Shown: positions 11,341 to 21,500, counted from the stretch's first letter. The stretch is DNA of 64,000 bases from Duganella sp. CF402 (GCF_900109645.1 NZ_FOBG01000001.1:1612001-1676000); one strand, 5' to 3'. Notes: generated by a model not told the origin, from the letters alone. Made by a program: numbers and translations.

Positions 11341-13874
11341 CCGACGGCGGCGGACGGGGCGATGGAGGCGTCGTTGTCGGCGGTGCGGGACAGGGCTTCG
11401 GACAGGGCGACAGTGACTACGCCTTCGGCGCGCACGACGCGTGCGCTGCCATCGCGGAAGCGCTTGGCCAGCTCGTCGCCGGACATGGAGAAGGCTTCCT
11501 GTCGCGCGGCGGTTGAGAAGATGTAGAGCGTGCGCAAAGGGCTGATCCAAGCCAGTTTGACTTTGCGGTGGCCGCCCTCGTCGTCAGCGAATTCCAGCCA
11601 CATGCCGCGCGCCAGGCCGTCCACTTCGATGATGGCGTCTTCTTCGTCTTCGTCCGGCGGCGGCTGTTCGGCGCGGGCTTTTTCTTCGGCTTCTGCCTTG
11701 GCTTGCAGTTCCAGCCGGCGCTCGGCGGCCTGCTGTGCGACCTGCATCGAGATTTCCAATTGGCGCTCGGGCGACATTTCCAGCGGCGCGCGCACGATGG
11801 AGGCGTGGCATTCGGCCAGTTCGGCAAAGAATTGAAGGCGCTCGGCGTCCTGCCACTTGATGACGTCCAGCCATTTGTTCAGCGTCGACAGCAGGCCCGG
11901 CAGCTTGGCGATCAGTTGCTTGCGCTCTTCCGGCTTGAGCTTGGGACGCACGCTCCAGATCAGGTCGTCCATCGTCCTGGTGGCGTTGTTGACGGCGCCC
12001 GGCTTTTCATCTTCGATGCTGTAGGCGATGGTCAGCACCGACACCCAGCGCTGTTCCAGGAACGCTTCCACCACGGCGATCACTTCGCCGGTGCCGATGC
12101 GCAGGGCGACCGAGTTCCGGGCCAGTTTCTCCGACTCGGCCATCTTTTCTTGCTTGAGCGCGGCGGCGATTGGCGCGGCGATGGCAGCGGCGGCGGCTTT
12201 TTCTTCCGCCAGGATCGAGGCTTCGAGTTCATTCACCGCCTCGGCGAACACCGACAGTTCCTGCTCGTAGTCGCGGCCGACGCGGTCGACGCTGCGCTGC
12301 ATGGCCTGGTACAGCGGATCGTCCGGTCCCTTGCGCTGCTCCCAGCCCATGCGCGACAGCAGTTCCAGCAGGCGGCGCGCCGGGTGAGCCTCCTGGAAGA
12401 AGAAGTTTTTGTCGACCAGCGCGGCTTTCAGCACCGGGATTTGCAGGAAACGGATCAGTTCGCGGATCTCGGGCGAGATGCTTTGGTCGCGGAACACAGT
12501 GTCGAACACGGCGGACAGCAGGTCGATCGTGCTTTCGTCGGCACGCGTCAGGCTGCCTTGCGGCATGACCTGCTTGAGGTTGGGCAGGTAGAAGACGTTG
12601 GCTGGCGGTGCGCCGTCGGCGGCCGGAGCGCCTGCCGCCGCTACACCTGCCAAGGCGGCCAGCGGCACCGTCTTTTGCAGTTCGGCGAGGTAGGCCAGCA
12701 ATGGCTGCCTGGCGCCAAGTTGTGCGGCAAGCTGGGCTTCTTCGTTGGTCATCGCGCCGACGTGGAAGCCTTGGGCCGCGCCCTGCACCCACGCGCCGCC
12801 CGGCTGCGCCACGCCGGGCGCGGCGCCAACCACGAAGCCGCTCGCTGGCACAACGCCGCCCGCGACGCCCGGATACTGCCCTGGCTGGCCGGCGATTGCG
12901 CCGCCGGCTTGCGTGCCGGACGCGACGGCGCCGGCCATGCTGGCAACGGCGGCGCCAACTGCACGGGCACGCTCAGCGTTCGGAGTCCAGGTACTGCCTG
13001 CGGTCAGCGCGGCCGCCGGCAGATCGGGAATACTCAGGTCCACGCCCGCCATCATGCCGCTGGCGATGCCGTCCACAATCTGCCCTGCCGCCGAGCCAGC
13101 CACATCGCTGGAAGCAAAGAACTGCCGCAGTTGCTGCGCCAGCGCCGCTTGATTGGTACGCGGCTTGCCGCCGTCCGGCGCGGCGTCGGACTTGCGGCGT
13201 TTGTAGCGATCCACATCGCCTGGCATGACGCCTTTGCTCTGCAGGGTCAGGCTCAGCGCTTCCAGCATCGGCCCCAGTTCGATGAACATGCCGGGCTTGA
13301 GCAGCGGCTGCAATAGCCCGGCAGCTTCCTCTTCCGGATCGAACTCGGTCCAGGCGTCCTGCAAGGCCACCAGGAACACCTCGGGCCGGAACGGGTTTTG
13401 ATTGACGCGCAGGATGTCGCGGTCCAGCAGGAAGGCCAGCCGCACGTTCAGGGTTTGCAACTGGTCCGCATACAGCGTTTCGAACGGCTTGCTGACGCCG
13501 CTCAGCGCCACTTTGTTGTCCATTTCCTCCATCGACACCAGCGACAAAGCCAAGCCGGTATCGCGCGCCGCCGGTTTAGCTCCCGGCGCCAGCTGGGCGA
13601 TCTCATGCCGCAGCGCTTTTTCCAGCGTATTGGTGGCGATGTGCAGGAAGGCGAAATTGCGGTTGCGCAGTTGGTTGCCGGCGCGCAGGCGTTGCTGGAT
13701 CTGGCGCGTGTCGCCATCGGTGGCGTCGATCAGGGCGCCGGCCAGCTTGTTGGCCAGATCCAGATACTGGTCGCCCGCCTGCTTGACGGCGATGCCGATC
13801 AGCTCTTCCAACAAGGCATGCCGCGGCGACACCGTCTTTTTCGGCGTGGCGGATGTGGTGGAAGTTGCAATCAT
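11337..13874 (-). CDS. DUF1631 family protein
   Basis: 845 residues, long and probably mostly helical, with a Gly/Ala/Pro-rich low-complexity stretch around residues 280-380. The C-terminal half carries the pattern I associate with DUF1631 proteins of betaproteobacteria: a DLIWSVRPKLKPEERKQL segment, then a coiled-coil rich in Glu, Ala and Lys, then a small C-terminal domain that may be PilZ-like. There is no signal peptide or membrane segment. Family members are sometimes misnamed thymidine phosphorylase; nothing here supports that. Function unknown. Confidence 0.75.
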   Translation of the reverse strand: MIATSTTSATPKKTVSPRHALLEELIGIAVKQAGDQYLDLANKLAGALIDATDGDTRQIQQRLRAGNQLRNRNFAFLHIATNTLEKALRHEIAQLAPGAKPAARDTGLALSLVSMEEMDNKVALSGVSKPFETLYADQLQTLNVRLAFLLDRDILRVNQNPFRPEVFLVALQDAWTEFDPEEEAAGLLQPLLKPGMFIELGPMLEALSLTLQSKGVMPGDVDRYKRRKSDAAPDGGKPRTNQAALAQQLRQFFASSDVAGSAAGQIVDGIASGMMAGVDLSIPDLPAAALTAGSTWTPNAERARAVGAAVASMAGAVASGTQAGGAIAGQPGQYPGVAGGVVPASGFVVGAAPGVAQPGGAWVQGAAQGFHVGAMTNEEAQLAAQLGARQPLLAYLAELQKTVPLAALAGVAAAGAPAADGAPPANVFYLPNLKQVMPQGSLTRADESTIDLLSAVFDTVFRDQSISPEIRELIRFLQIPVLKAALVDKNFFFQEAHPARRLLELLSRMGWEQRKGPDDPLYQAMQRSVDRVGRDYEQELSVFAEAVNELEASILAEEKAAAAAIAAPIAAALKQEKMAESEKLARNSVALRIGTGEVIAVVEAFLEQRWVSVLTIAYSIEDEKPGAVNNATRTMDDLIWSVRPKLKPEERKQLIAKLPGLLSTLNKWLDVIKWQDAERLQFFAELAECHASIVRAPLEMSPERQLEISMQVAQQAAERRLELQAKAEAEEKARAEQPPPDEDEEDAIIEVDGLARGMWLEFADDEGGHRKVKLAWISPLRTLYIFSTAARQEAFSMSGDELAKRFRDGSARVVRAEGVVTVALSEALSRTADNDASIAPSAAVG

Positions 13875-14067
13875 GGGCGGACCTGCTCAGTTTTCATCTC
13901 TATCCCGACATTTTTACACAGCATTTCCACAAAGCAATACCATGAAACCAAGAATATGCAATTTTTCGCGTATTGTGCTGATTTGTAGCAACTTTGATGC
14001 GGCTCAAACGACAAGGTTGAAGTTTCCCTAACATGAATAACTCACCTTCCCGCCATCAAGGACCGCC

Positions 14068-14868
14068 ATGAAAATCCTGCACCAACTGGACACATCCGGC
14101 AAGCTGCTGGCCGCCTTTGCCGTCATCCTCGCCCTGACGGCGCTGCTGGCACTGCACGCACTGTCGCGCATGCACGACATGATGCTGCTCACCGCCTTGC
14201 CATCAAAACAAGAGGCGATGCAGCGGGCCGTTGAGTTGTATAACGGCGCGCAAGTCGTTACCTTCAGCCTGCTGGCCGGGATGATGGCGGGCGGTTCGCT
14301 GCTGGCTTTGTGGCTGGCGCGCTCGATCACTTCCCCCTTGCAGCAGGCGATGCAGGTGGCGCAACGCATCGCCAGCGGCGATCTCGGCACACGGATTCCG
14401 CCGCAGCCGGACAACCAGACCGGCAGGCTGCTGCTGGCCATGCAGGAGATGAATGACAGCTTGCTCGGCATCGTCGGGCAGGTGCAAGGCGGCGCGCGCG
14501 CGATCGGTGGCGCGGCCGATGAGATTGCGGATGGCAATCAGGATTTGTCGTCGCGCACGGAGCAGCAGGCGTCGGCACAAGGTCGCGCGCGGCACCCAAC
14601 TGGCCGATCAGGCACGCAAGACGATGGATGAGGTGGTCGGCAGCGTCAAGCAGGTGACCGGGCTGATCGGGGAAATTGCCGACGCCAACGCCGAACAGAC
14701 GGCCGGCCTCGAGCAAGTTAATCAAGCCGTCGCGGCGATGGATCAGGCCACGCAGCAGAATGCGGCCTTGGTCGGCCAGCGGCAGCGCGCGCGCCGCGCA
14801 AAGCCACGCCCGCCCTGCCCCCTCCAGTCCGCGCCGAGCGGCGCGACGTCGAGTGGGAAGAATTCTGA
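14068..14868 (+). pseudogene. Methyl-accepting chemotaxis protein, internally deleted
   Basis: The gene starts like a chemoreceptor: a membrane segment near residues 12-30, a second at about 70-90, a HAMP domain, then the start of the signalling helix with SSRTEQQAS. At about 14580 the frame changes and the sequence jumps to the far end of the signalling domain (MDEVVGSVKQ through QQNAALV). The central hairpin, including the highly conserved CheA/CheW-binding tip, is missing. At about 14785 the frame returns to the first phase and ends in EWEEF, a CheR/CheB docking pentapeptide of the xWxxF type, with a stop at 14866-14868. The periplasmic domain is also very short. It cannot make a functional receptor. 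Confidence 0.8.
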
Positions 14869-15005
14869 GCCGCACCCTGCAAGCCATGCTCCTACACGCC
14901 AGCTAGGGAAACTCCGATACCGGCTACCCGGCTGAAAACGCATCATTGCCCCACCAGAAACGCTAACACGCTTCTGGCGTTCACTCACTTCGTAAAGGAA
15001 CCAAA

Positions 15006-15197
15006 ATGAACGCGAATCAAAAAGGTGGCAGTAGCAAGCAAGGCTCGAACCAAGGCAGCAGCAAGCAATCCGGCGGCCAAGGCTCGTCCGGCGGTTCGAA
15101 AGGCAGCGGCACCCAGGGCGGCACCCACGAGCAGCACGTTGAAGCCGGCCGTCAAAGCCACAAAAACGACGGCAACAAGCAATCCGGCAACCGCTAA
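15006..15197 (+). CDS. Small Gly/Ser/Gln-rich hydrophilic protein
   Basis: 63 residues, almost only Gly, Ser, Gln, Lys, Asn and His, so very hydrophilic and probably disordered. The tail contains EAGRQSHKND, faintly like the KGG repeat of small stress-induced proteins such as YciG or GsiB (EAGRKGG). A good ribosome binding site (AAGGA at 14995-14999) precedes the ATG, and the reading frame is intact. Function unknown; a stress or desiccation role would be an analogy only. Confidence 0.6.
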   Translation: MNANQKGGSSKQGSNQGSSKQSGGQGSSGGSKGSGTQGGTHEQHVEAGRQSHKNDGNKQSGNR

Positions 15198-15248
15198 TTA
15201 GCACAGCAGCGGAAATGCGGCGCAACGCGCGCCGCATTCGCTGGCCGT

Positions 15249-15809
15249 TCAGATATTCGTCACGCGCTGGCCACCCGGCGGCTCAAAGTCGCGGATCTTG
15301 CGTATCATCCCCACCTTCAACGCTTCCGACGCCGTCAGGTGCAGGTCGGAGTACTCATGCACGCGCCAATGCTCCTCGGTCAGCGCCACATGCTGCCGCA
15401 GGATTTGCTCGGTGCGCGCGTCGTCCGCCTGCAGACCTTCGACGATGATGCGCAGCGCGTCCGGCCGGGCGCCGTGCGGCGCGCTGGCGTGCGACTTGTG
15501 CACCATGAAGCGTGCGGTGTCGCTGGCGTAGCGCTCCTGCCCCGCCAGATACAGGATCACCGCGATCGACGCCACCGCGCCGGCGTTGTAGGTGACGATC
15601 TTGATCGGCAGTTTGCTCAGGTAGTTGTACAGGCAAATGCCGTCGCTGACGTAACCGCCGTTCGATTGGATCAGGATATGGGCGGTGGTGATGCGGTCTT
15701 CGGTCATGTCGGCCACCGCGTCGAAGACGCGGCGCACCATGTCGCTGTTGACATCTCCCGATAGCGTGAACCACGCATGTCCTTCGTAGCTTGTCTGGTC
15801 TTGGCTCAT
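15249..15809 (-). CDS. ClpP-like serine protease paralogue
   Basis: 186 residues with the ClpP/crotonase fold. The candidate catalytic triad is Ser81 (in AGAVASIAVILYLAG), His104 (in RFMVHKSH) and Asp155. Its spacing of 23 and 51 residues is close to ClpP's Ser98-His123-Asp172. It differs from housekeeping ClpP: there is no propeptide and the helical handle motifs are diverged. No Clp ATPase (clpX or clpA) is adjacent. It probably degrades or processes peptides in the cytoplasm, but its partner is unknown. It is divergent from the gcv promoter. Confidence 0.75.
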   Translation of the reverse strand: MSQDQTSYEGHAWFTLSGDVNSDMVRRVFDAVADMTEDRITTAHILIQSNGGYVSDGICLYNYLSKLPIKIVTYNAGAVASIAVILYLAGQERYASDTARFMVHKSHASAPHGARPDALRIIVEGLQADDARTEQILRQHVALTEEHWRVHEYSDLHLTASEALKVGMIRKIRDFEPPGGQRVTNI

Positions 15810-15897
15810 CGCTGGGCTCTCAAAATAGTGTGGTTTATTCTAGCAAATTGTCGCCCGGGCAGCTTTTCCCGTCCCATTCGTGCGCAGCCGGGCAAGA

Positions 15898-15926
15898 TTG
15901 ACATTCCAGCCCTTCTGGCATATATT
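15898..15926 (+). promoter_or_regulatory. Sigma-70 promoter of the gcv riboswitch operon
   Basis: A consensus -35 TTGACA at 15898-15903 is followed by a 17-bp spacer and a -10 TATATT at 15921-15926. Transcription should start near 15933, just before the first glycine aptamer. Confidence 0.85.
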
Positions 15927-15934
15927 CCCGAGTC

Positions 15935-16120
15935 TTGATCGGGAGAGGGCAAACCAGCGTTGCCGCCGAAGGGGCACTACCCAAAAACTCTCAGGCAAAA
16001 GGACCGGTCAAGGGGCTCTGAATGAGCTCAAACTCTGGAGAGAGGTTGCAGCTGCAATCCACCGAAGGGGCGTGCGGGATGTTCATCCCCGCTATCTCTC
16101 AGGTACAAAGGACAGAGGGG
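15935..16120 (+). promoter_or_regulatory. Tandem glycine riboswitch
   Basis: Two consecutive aptamers of the gcvT-motif class. The first (about 15935-16008) has gggagag, the core ccgaaggggca at 15965-15975 and the closing ctctcaggcaaaaggac. The second (about 16032-16120) has ggagag, ccaccgaaggggc around 16059-16071 and ctctcaggtacaaaggac. The linker is short, as usual for the cooperative tandem form. It precedes gcvT, so glycine should switch on the cleavage genes. Downstream, cagagg at 16113-16118 can pair either with ctctg of aptamer 2 P1 or with cctct at 16150-16154, which is followed by T's. That is a plausible terminator-type switch. Confidence 0.95.
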
Positions 16121-16172
16121 TTTTTGGAATCATTTGCATTCCCTGTTAACCTCTTTTCGTTTGGACCGTACC

Positions 16173-17285
16173 ATGACGCTCAAAGCTACCCCCCTGAATA
16201 ACGCACACCGCGCTGCCGGCGCCCGCATGGTCGATTTCGGCGGCTGGGATATGCCGGTCAACTACGGTTCGCAGATCGAAGAGCACAACGCCGTGCGCAC
16301 CGACGTCGGCATGTTCGACGTGGCTCACATGTGCGTGGTCGACATCAAGGGCGACAATGTGCGCGGCTTCCTGCGCCATCTGCTGGCCAACAACGTCGAC
16401 AAGCTGCAAGTGTCGGGCAAGGCGCTCTACTCGTGCATGCTCAATCCAGAGGGCACCGTCATCGACGACCTGATCGTCTACTTCATCAACGAAAACTGGT
16501 TCCGCCTGGTGGTCAACGCCGGCACCGCCGAGAAGGACGTGGCGTGGATGCAGGCACAGAACAGTACCGGCCTGACCATCACCCAGCGCCGCGATGGCGC
16601 CAATGCGATGGCGCTGATCGCCGTGCAAGGCCCGAACGCCCGCGCCAAGGTGTGGGAAGTGATCCCTGAATCGAAAGAAGGCACGGCCGAGATGAAGCCG
16701 TTCAACGTGGCCTTCGCGCAGAGCGCCGCTTTGGGCGAGGCGATGATCGCCCGTACCGGCTACACCGGCGAAGACGGTTTTGAAATCGGCGTCGCCGCTG
16801 AACAAGCTGAAAACCTGTGGAACGCGCTGGTTGCCGCCGGCGTGAAGCCGGCAGGCCTGGGCGCGCGCGACACCCTGCGCCTGGAAGCCGGCATGAACCT
16901 GTACGGTCAGGACATGGACGAAACCGTGAACCCGCTGGACGCCGGCCTGGCATGGACCATCGACCTGGTGTCCGAGCGTGACTTCATCGGCAAGGCCGCG
17001 CTGCAAGCCAAGGGGCAGAACGCCCAATTCGTGGGCCTGATCCTGCGCGAAAAAGGCGGCGTGCTGCGCGCGCACCAGAAAGTCATCGTGGCCGGCACCG
17101 ACGCCACCGGCGAAATCACCAGCGGCACCTTCAGCCCGACCATGCAGCAGGCGATCGCGCTGGCGCGCGTGCCGATGGGCGTGAACGTGGGCGACACCGT
17201 GCACGTGGAAATCCGCGACAAGAAGCTGGCCGCATCTGTGGTTAAATTGCCGTTCGTCCGCAACGGTAAAATCCTGGCCGTTTAA
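16173..17285 (+). CDS. gcvT: Glycine cleavage system T protein (aminomethyltransferase)
   Basis: 370 residues. GcvT transfers the methylene group from the aminomethyl-lipoyl arm of GcvH to tetrahydrofolate, releasing ammonia. Recognisable features are the N-terminal [29 protein letters not shown] with the folate-site Asp, YTGEDGFEI in the middle and [24 protein letters not shown] chose the ATG at 16173 because MTLKATPLN is where family members begin; an in-frame ATG 13 codons upstream lies in the riboswitch leader. It is the first gene of gcvTHP under glycine riboswitch control. Confidence 0.97.
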   Translation: MTLKATPLNNAHRAAGARMVDFGGWDMPVNYGSQIEEHNAVRTDVGMFDVAHMCVVDIKGDNVRGFLRHLLANNVDKLQVSGKALYSCMLNPEGTVIDDLIVYFINENWFRLVVNAGTAEKDVAWMQAQNSTGLTITQRRDGANAMALIAVQGPNARAKVWEVIPESKEGTAEMKPFNVAFAQSAALGEAMIARTGYTGEDGFEIGVAAEQAENLWNALVAAGVKPAGLGARDTLRLEAGMNLYGQDMDETVNPLDAGLAWTIDLVSERDFIGKAALQAKGQNAQFVGLILREKGGVLRAHQKVIVAGTDATGEITSGTFSPTMQQAIALARVPMGVNVGDTVHVEIRDKKLAASVVKLPFVRNGKILAV

Positions 17286-17318
17286 TTTAGATACCCTCAC
17301 CCTCTGGAGCATTACAAC

Positions 17319-17696
17319 ATGAACATTCCTGCAGACCTGAAGTACACCGAATCCCACGAATGGGTACGCGCTGAAGCCGACGGCACCGTCACTGTGGGCA
17401 TTACCGAGTACGCGCAGGACGCGCTGGGCGATATCGTCTTCGTCGAACTGCCGAAAGTCGGCAACACCTACGGCGCCGGCGACGACGCCGCCGTGGTGGA
17501 ATCGGTGAAAGCCGCTTCGGACATCTACGCTCCAGTGGCCGGCGAAGTCGTGGCCGTGAACGAAGAAGTGGTGAACGCGCCGGAAGCGATCAACACCGAC
17601 GCCTACGCCAACTGGCTGTTCAAGATCAAGCCAGCCGACGCCGGCGCCATCAACGGCCTGCTGGACGCCGCCGCTTACGGCAAAAACATCGGTTAA
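17319..17696 (+). CDS. gcvH: Glycine cleavage system H protein
   Basis: 125 residues, normal size. GcvH carries the lipoyl arm that shuttles the aminomethyl group between the P, T and L proteins. The lipoylated residue is Lys64 in [14 protein letters not shown]. The N-terminal [11 protein letters not shown] and the C-terminal GLLDAAAY are typical. It lies 33 bp after gcvT with TCTGGAG as the likely ribosome binding site. A REP-like hairpin pair separates it from gcvP. Confidence 0.98.
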   Translation: MNIPADLKYTESHEWVRAEADGTVTVGITEYAQDALGDIVFVELPKVGNTYGAGDDAAVVESVKAASDIYAPVAGEVVAVNEEVVNAPEAINTDAYANWLFKIKPADAGAINGLLDAAAYGKNIG

Positions 17697-17699
17697 TAC

Positions 17700-17771
17700 G
17701 TCATCCCGGCGAAGGCCGGGATCCAATAAGCTGCCCGCTTAACTTGGGTTCCGGCCTGCGCCGGAACGACA
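17700..17771. repeat. REP-like inverted hairpin pair between gcvH and gcvP
   Basis: Two 27-bp imperfect palindromes lie in opposite orientation: the left arm at 17700-17726 has core cccggcgaaggccggg, and the right arm at 17744-17770 has core ttccggcctgcgccggaa. Reverse-complementing the right arm matches the left at about 22 of 27 positions. Each arm can fold alone as an 8-bp hairpin. The same element occurs at 49206-49287. Confidence 0.85.
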
Positions 17772-17801
17772 GCCCTCTTCTCTCTCTGCCCTCGCCCTAT
17801 C

Positions 17802-20696
17802 ATGACCCGCACCAGCCTGACCCAACTCGAAGCGCGCGACGCCTTCATCGCCCGTCACATCGGCCCAGACGCCACCGAACAGCAGGAAATGCTGTCGGTC
17901 CTCGGCTACGCCTCGCGCGCCGCCCTGATCGACGCCATCGTTCCGGCCAACATCCGCAACAAGGAAGCCCTGCCACTGGGCGCCTACACCCAGCCGATGC
18001 CAGAAAACGAAGCGCTGAACAAGCTGAAAAAAATCGCTTCGAAAAACAAGGTGCTCAAGTCGCTGATCGGCCAGGGCTACTACAACACGCTGACGCCGAA
18101 CGTCATCCTGCGTAACATCTTCGAAAACCCGGCCTGGTACACCGCCTACACGCCATACCAGCCAGAGATTTCGCAAGGCCGCCTGGAAGCGATCCTGAAC
18201 TTCCAGCAAACCATCACCGACCTGACCGGCATGGGCATCGCCAATGCGTCGATGCTGGACGAAGGCACCGCCGCTGCCGAAGCCATGACGCTGATCCAGC
18301 GCGTGAGCAAATCGAAATCGAACGTGTTCTACGTGGCCGACGACGTGCTGCCGCAAACGCTGGAAGTGATCCAGACCCGCGCCAAGCCGCTCGACATCAC
18401 CGTGAAAGTATTCCACCCGGCCGAACTGGCAGGCATCGGCGAATGCTTCGGCGTGCTGCTGCAATACCCGGGCGTGAACGGCAACGTGCGCGATTACAAA
18501 GCCGACGTTGAAGCCATCAAGGCCAAAGGCGCGATGGTGGTAGCCGCCGCCGATCTGCTGGCGCTGACCATGCTGACGCCACCGGGCGAATGGGGCGCCG
18601 ACGTGGTCGTCGGTAACTCGCAGCGCTTCGGCGTACCGCTGGGCTTCGGCGGCCCGCACGCCGGCTACATGGCCACCCGCGACGAATTCAAACGCTCGAT
18701 GCCGGGCCGCCTGGTAGGCGTGACCATCGACGCGCAGGGCAACAAGGCTTACCGCCTGGCGCTGCAAACCCGCGAGCAGCACATTCGCCGCGAAAAAGCC
18801 ACCTCGAACATCTGCACCGCGCAGGTACTGCTGGCAGTGATGGCGTCGATGTACGCCGTCTACCACGGCCCGAAAGGCCTGCAGCAAATCGCCAAGCGCG
18901 TGCACCGCCTGACTGGCGTGCTGGCCGCGAACCTGAAAACGCTGGGCTACACCATCACCAACGACAGCTGGTTCGACACCCTGACCGTCAACGTGAAAAA
19001 CGCCGAACAGCTGCACGCATCGGCGCATTCGCACGGCGTTAACCTGCGCGTGATCGACGCGTCGCACGTCGGCGTGTCGCTGGACGAAACCACCACCCGC
19101 GAAGATATCGCGCTGCTGTGGACCGTGTTCTCGCATCCAGTCGGCGGCCCGGCCCACGGCCCGGACTTCGACACCGTGGAAGCGACCATTGAGCGTCACT
19201 TCCCTGACGCGCTGGCGCGTACCTCCGAGTACCTGTCGCACCCGGTGTTCAACCGCTATCACTCGGAAACCGAGATGCTGCGCTACCTGCGCTCGCTGGC
19301 CGACAAGGACCTGGCGCTGGACCGCACCATGATCCCGCTGGGTTCCTGCACCATGAAGCTGAACGCCACCAGCGAAATGATCCCGGTGACCTGGCCTGAA
19401 TTCTCGACCATGCACCCATTCGCACCAGTCGCGCAAACCGCCGGCTACCGCGAAATGATCGACTCGCTGGAAGAGATGCTGTGCGCGGTGACCGGCTACG
19501 CCGCCGTCTCGCTGCAGCCTAACGCCGGTTCGCAGGGCGAATACGCCGGCCTGCTGGTGATCCAGGCTTACCACCAGTCGCGTGGCGAAGGCCATCGCAA
19601 CATCTGCCTGATTCCATCGTCGGCGCACGGCACCAACCCGGCATCGGCATCGATGGTCGGCATGCAGGTGGTGGTTACCGCTTGCGACGAAAACGGCAAC
19701 GTCGACCTGGCCGACCTGAAAGCCAAGGCCGAACTGCACTCGAAGAACCTGGCCTGCGTCATGGTCACCTACCCTTCGACCCACGGCGTGTTTGAAGAAG
19801 GCATCCGTGAACTGTGCGAGATCGTGCACAGCCACGGCGGCCAGGTCTACGTCGACGGCGCCAACATGAATGCACTGGTGGGCGTGGCCGCACCGGGCGC
19901 GTTCGGTGGCGACGTCTCGCACCTGAACCTGCACAAAACCTTCTGCATTCCGCACGGTGGCGGCGGCCCAGGCGTCGGTCCTATCGGCGTCGGTGCGCAC
20001 CTGGCCAAGTTCCTGCCGAACCAGCGTTCGAACGGCTACATCCGCGACAACGCGGGCATTGGCTCGGTATCGGCTGCGCCATATGGCTCGGCATCGATCC
20101 TGCCGATTTCGTGGATGTACATCGCCATGATGGGCGCGGAAGGCCTGACCGCCGCGACCGAAACCGCGATCCTGGGCGCCAACTACATCGCCCGCCGCCT
20201 GTCGCCGCACTACCCGGTGCTGTACTCGGGCCACGACGGCCTGGTGGCGCACGAGTGCATTATCGACCTGCGTCCGCTGCAGGATGCCACTGGCATCTCG
20301 AACGAAGACGTGGCCAAGCGCCTGATGGACTTCGGCTTCCACGCACCGACCATGTCGTTCCCGGTGCCGGGCACGCTGATGATCGAGCCGACCGAATCGG
20401 AATCGAAAGCCGAGATGGACCGCTTCATCGACGCCATGATCGCGATTCGCGGCGAGATCGCCAAAGTGGAAAGCGGTGAGTTCGACAAGCTGAACAACCC
20501 ACTGAAATTCGCGCCGCACACTGCCGAAGTGTTGACTGCCGACGTGTGGGACCGCAAGTACTCGCGTGAAGTGGCGGCCTATCCGGTGCCATCGCTGCGC
20601 AAGCAAAAGTACTGGCCACCAGTCGGCCGCGCCGACAACGTCTACGGCGACCGCAACCTGTTCTGCGGCTGCGCACCGATGAGCGATTACGAATAA
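17802..20696 (+). CDS. gcvP: Glycine dehydrogenase (decarboxylating), P protein
   Basis: 964 residues, the fused full-length form found in most proteobacteria. This PLP enzyme decarboxylates glycine and loads the aminomethyl group on GcvH. The N-terminal half has [14 protein letters not shown]. The C-terminal half has the PLP lysine Lys712 in [16 protein letters not shown], preceded by [15 protein letters not shown]. It forms an operon with gcvT and gcvH and is followed by a strong terminator. The gcvL (lpd) component is not in the window. Confidence 0.98.
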   Translation: MTRTSLTQLEARDAFIARHIGPDATEQQEMLSVLGYASRAALIDAIVPANIRNKEALPLGAYTQPMPENEALNKLKKIASKNKVLKSLIGQGYYNTLTPNVILRNIFENPAWYTAYTPYQPEISQGRLEAILNFQQTITDLTGMGIANASMLDEGTAAAEAMTLIQRVSKSKSNVFYVADDVLPQTLEVIQTRAKPLDITVKVFHPAELAGIGECFGVLLQYPGVNGNVRDYKADVEAIKAKGAMVVAAADLLALTMLTPPGEWGADVVVGNSQRFGVPLGFGGPHAGYMATRDEFKRSMPGRLVGVTIDAQGNKAYRLALQTREQHIRREKATSNICTAQVLLAVMASMYAVYHGPKGLQQIAKRVHRLTGVLAANLKTLGYTITNDSWFDTLTVNVKNAEQLHASAHSHGVNLRVIDASHVGVSLDETTTREDIALLWTVFSHPVGGPAHGPDFDTVEATIERHFPDALARTSEYLSHPVFNRYHSETEMLRYLRSLADKDLALDRTMIPLGSCTMKLNATSEMIPVTWPEFSTMHPFAPVAQTAGYREMIDSLEEMLCAVTGYAAVSLQPNAGSQGEYAGLLVIQAYHQSRGEGHRNICLIPSSAHGTNPASASMVGMQVVVTACDENGNVDLADLKAKAELHSKNLACVMVTYPSTHGVFEEGIRELCEIVHSHGGQVYVDGANMNALVGVAAPGAFGGDVSHLNLHKTFCIPHGGGGPGVGPIGVGAHLAKFLPNQRSNGYIRDNAGIGSVSAAPYGSASILPISWMYIAMMGAEGLTAATETAILGANYIARRLSPHYPVLYSGHDGLVAHECIIDLRPLQDATGISNEDVAKRLMDFGFHAPTMSFPVPGTLMIEPTESESKAEMDRFIDAMIAIRGEIAKVESGEFDKLNNPLKFAPHTAEVLTADVWDRKYSREVAAYPVPSLRKQKYWPPVGRADNVYGDRNLFCGCAPMSDYE

Positions 20697-20710
20697 GCTA
20701 GTTCCGCAAT

Positions 20711-20744
20711 AAAAAATCCCGGCCTCGCGCCGGGATTTTTTTTA
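20711..20744 (+). terminator. Intrinsic terminator of the gcv operon
   Basis: The stem aatcccggc/gccgggatt (20715-20736) has a short loop and is followed by eight T's. The upstream A-tract makes it usable from both sides, so it may also end the convergent lipoprotein gene. Confidence 0.9.
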
Positions 20745-20758
20745 TCTATTTTGTCTAT

Positions 20759-21411
20759 TTACAGGGAAAACATCTCCGCTTTAAATGACTTGGCACATGC
20801 ATCGGCCGCAATCTTCAGTTCGTTTTTTAGAACTTGCGCCTGATTGTCGAGCAACTCCTGATAAGTCGGTGAAGTTGGGGTGGCGTCAGGAATACGTACA
20901 CAGCGGCTTTCCGCCACTACTTTTTTGCTCTCCGCATCGATCAAGCGGGCATCGGCGGTGTACATGATGCGATAGTGCTTCCAGTCAGCAGGAAAATAGA
21001 GGAAAGACCAGTAGGTGGTCTCAACGTCAAGAATATATTTGGCGGCGCCTTTCGCTGAAGTCGCCAATTTTTCCGGATCGCTGCTATCAACAAACACTGC
21101 TGGTGCGACCGGCCGTACCGAACGGGCCGATTGCAGTTCTTGCAGCAGGCGTTGGCTAATCGACTGGGCGGGATCCTCGATGTCATAGACTTTAACGATC
21201 TCATTGCCATCGCTAATCTTAACGTCGGCGCCTGTCATCAGGGCAATGGCTGGCCCGGGGGCCGTCGCGACAAATTTTGGCTTCTTACGCTCAGTCGGGA
21301 CAATGGATTGATCCTTGAGCGCGGCACTCGTATTCGCGCTCAATTGCATTTTGGGCGCAGCGCAGCCGGTCAGTGCCGCAGCCACTGCGACTCCTAGAAT
21401 TATTTTTTCAT
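20759..21411 (-). CDS. Putative lipoprotein with a one-base frame break near its start
   Basis: About 215 residues. The mature part follows a lipobox ALTGC, so the protein is probably lipidated and exported; no family is recognised. The continuous frame opens only at a GTG at 21385, which leaves about 8 residues before the lipobox Cys and no positive n-region. An ATG at 21409-21411 followed by an A6 tract (21403-21408) is one base out of frame. With seven A's it would read MKKIILGVAVAAALTGC, a textbook lipoprotein signal. So either the tract is slippery or phase-variable, or it carries a mutation or sequencing error. A TTG at 21441 is an in-frame alternative start. The gene converges on gcvP. 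Confidence 0.6.
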
Positions 21412-21500
21412 TAATTTTCTTTCTGGGTGGTAAGAGTGCAAAACATTATCACAGCGATATTTTAAAATCCACAGCCGGCTAAATAACAACAAAAAATACG

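Noticed and set aside
14453..14935. Separate gene starting in a second frame
   Set aside because: Its recognisable part is only the middle of the broken chemoreceptor, so it is described within that pseudogene.
17739..20606. 955-codon open frame on the minus strand
   Set aside because: It lies wholly opposite gcvP, is rich in His, Arg and Val as expected from the complement of GC-rich codons, and has no recognisable domain.
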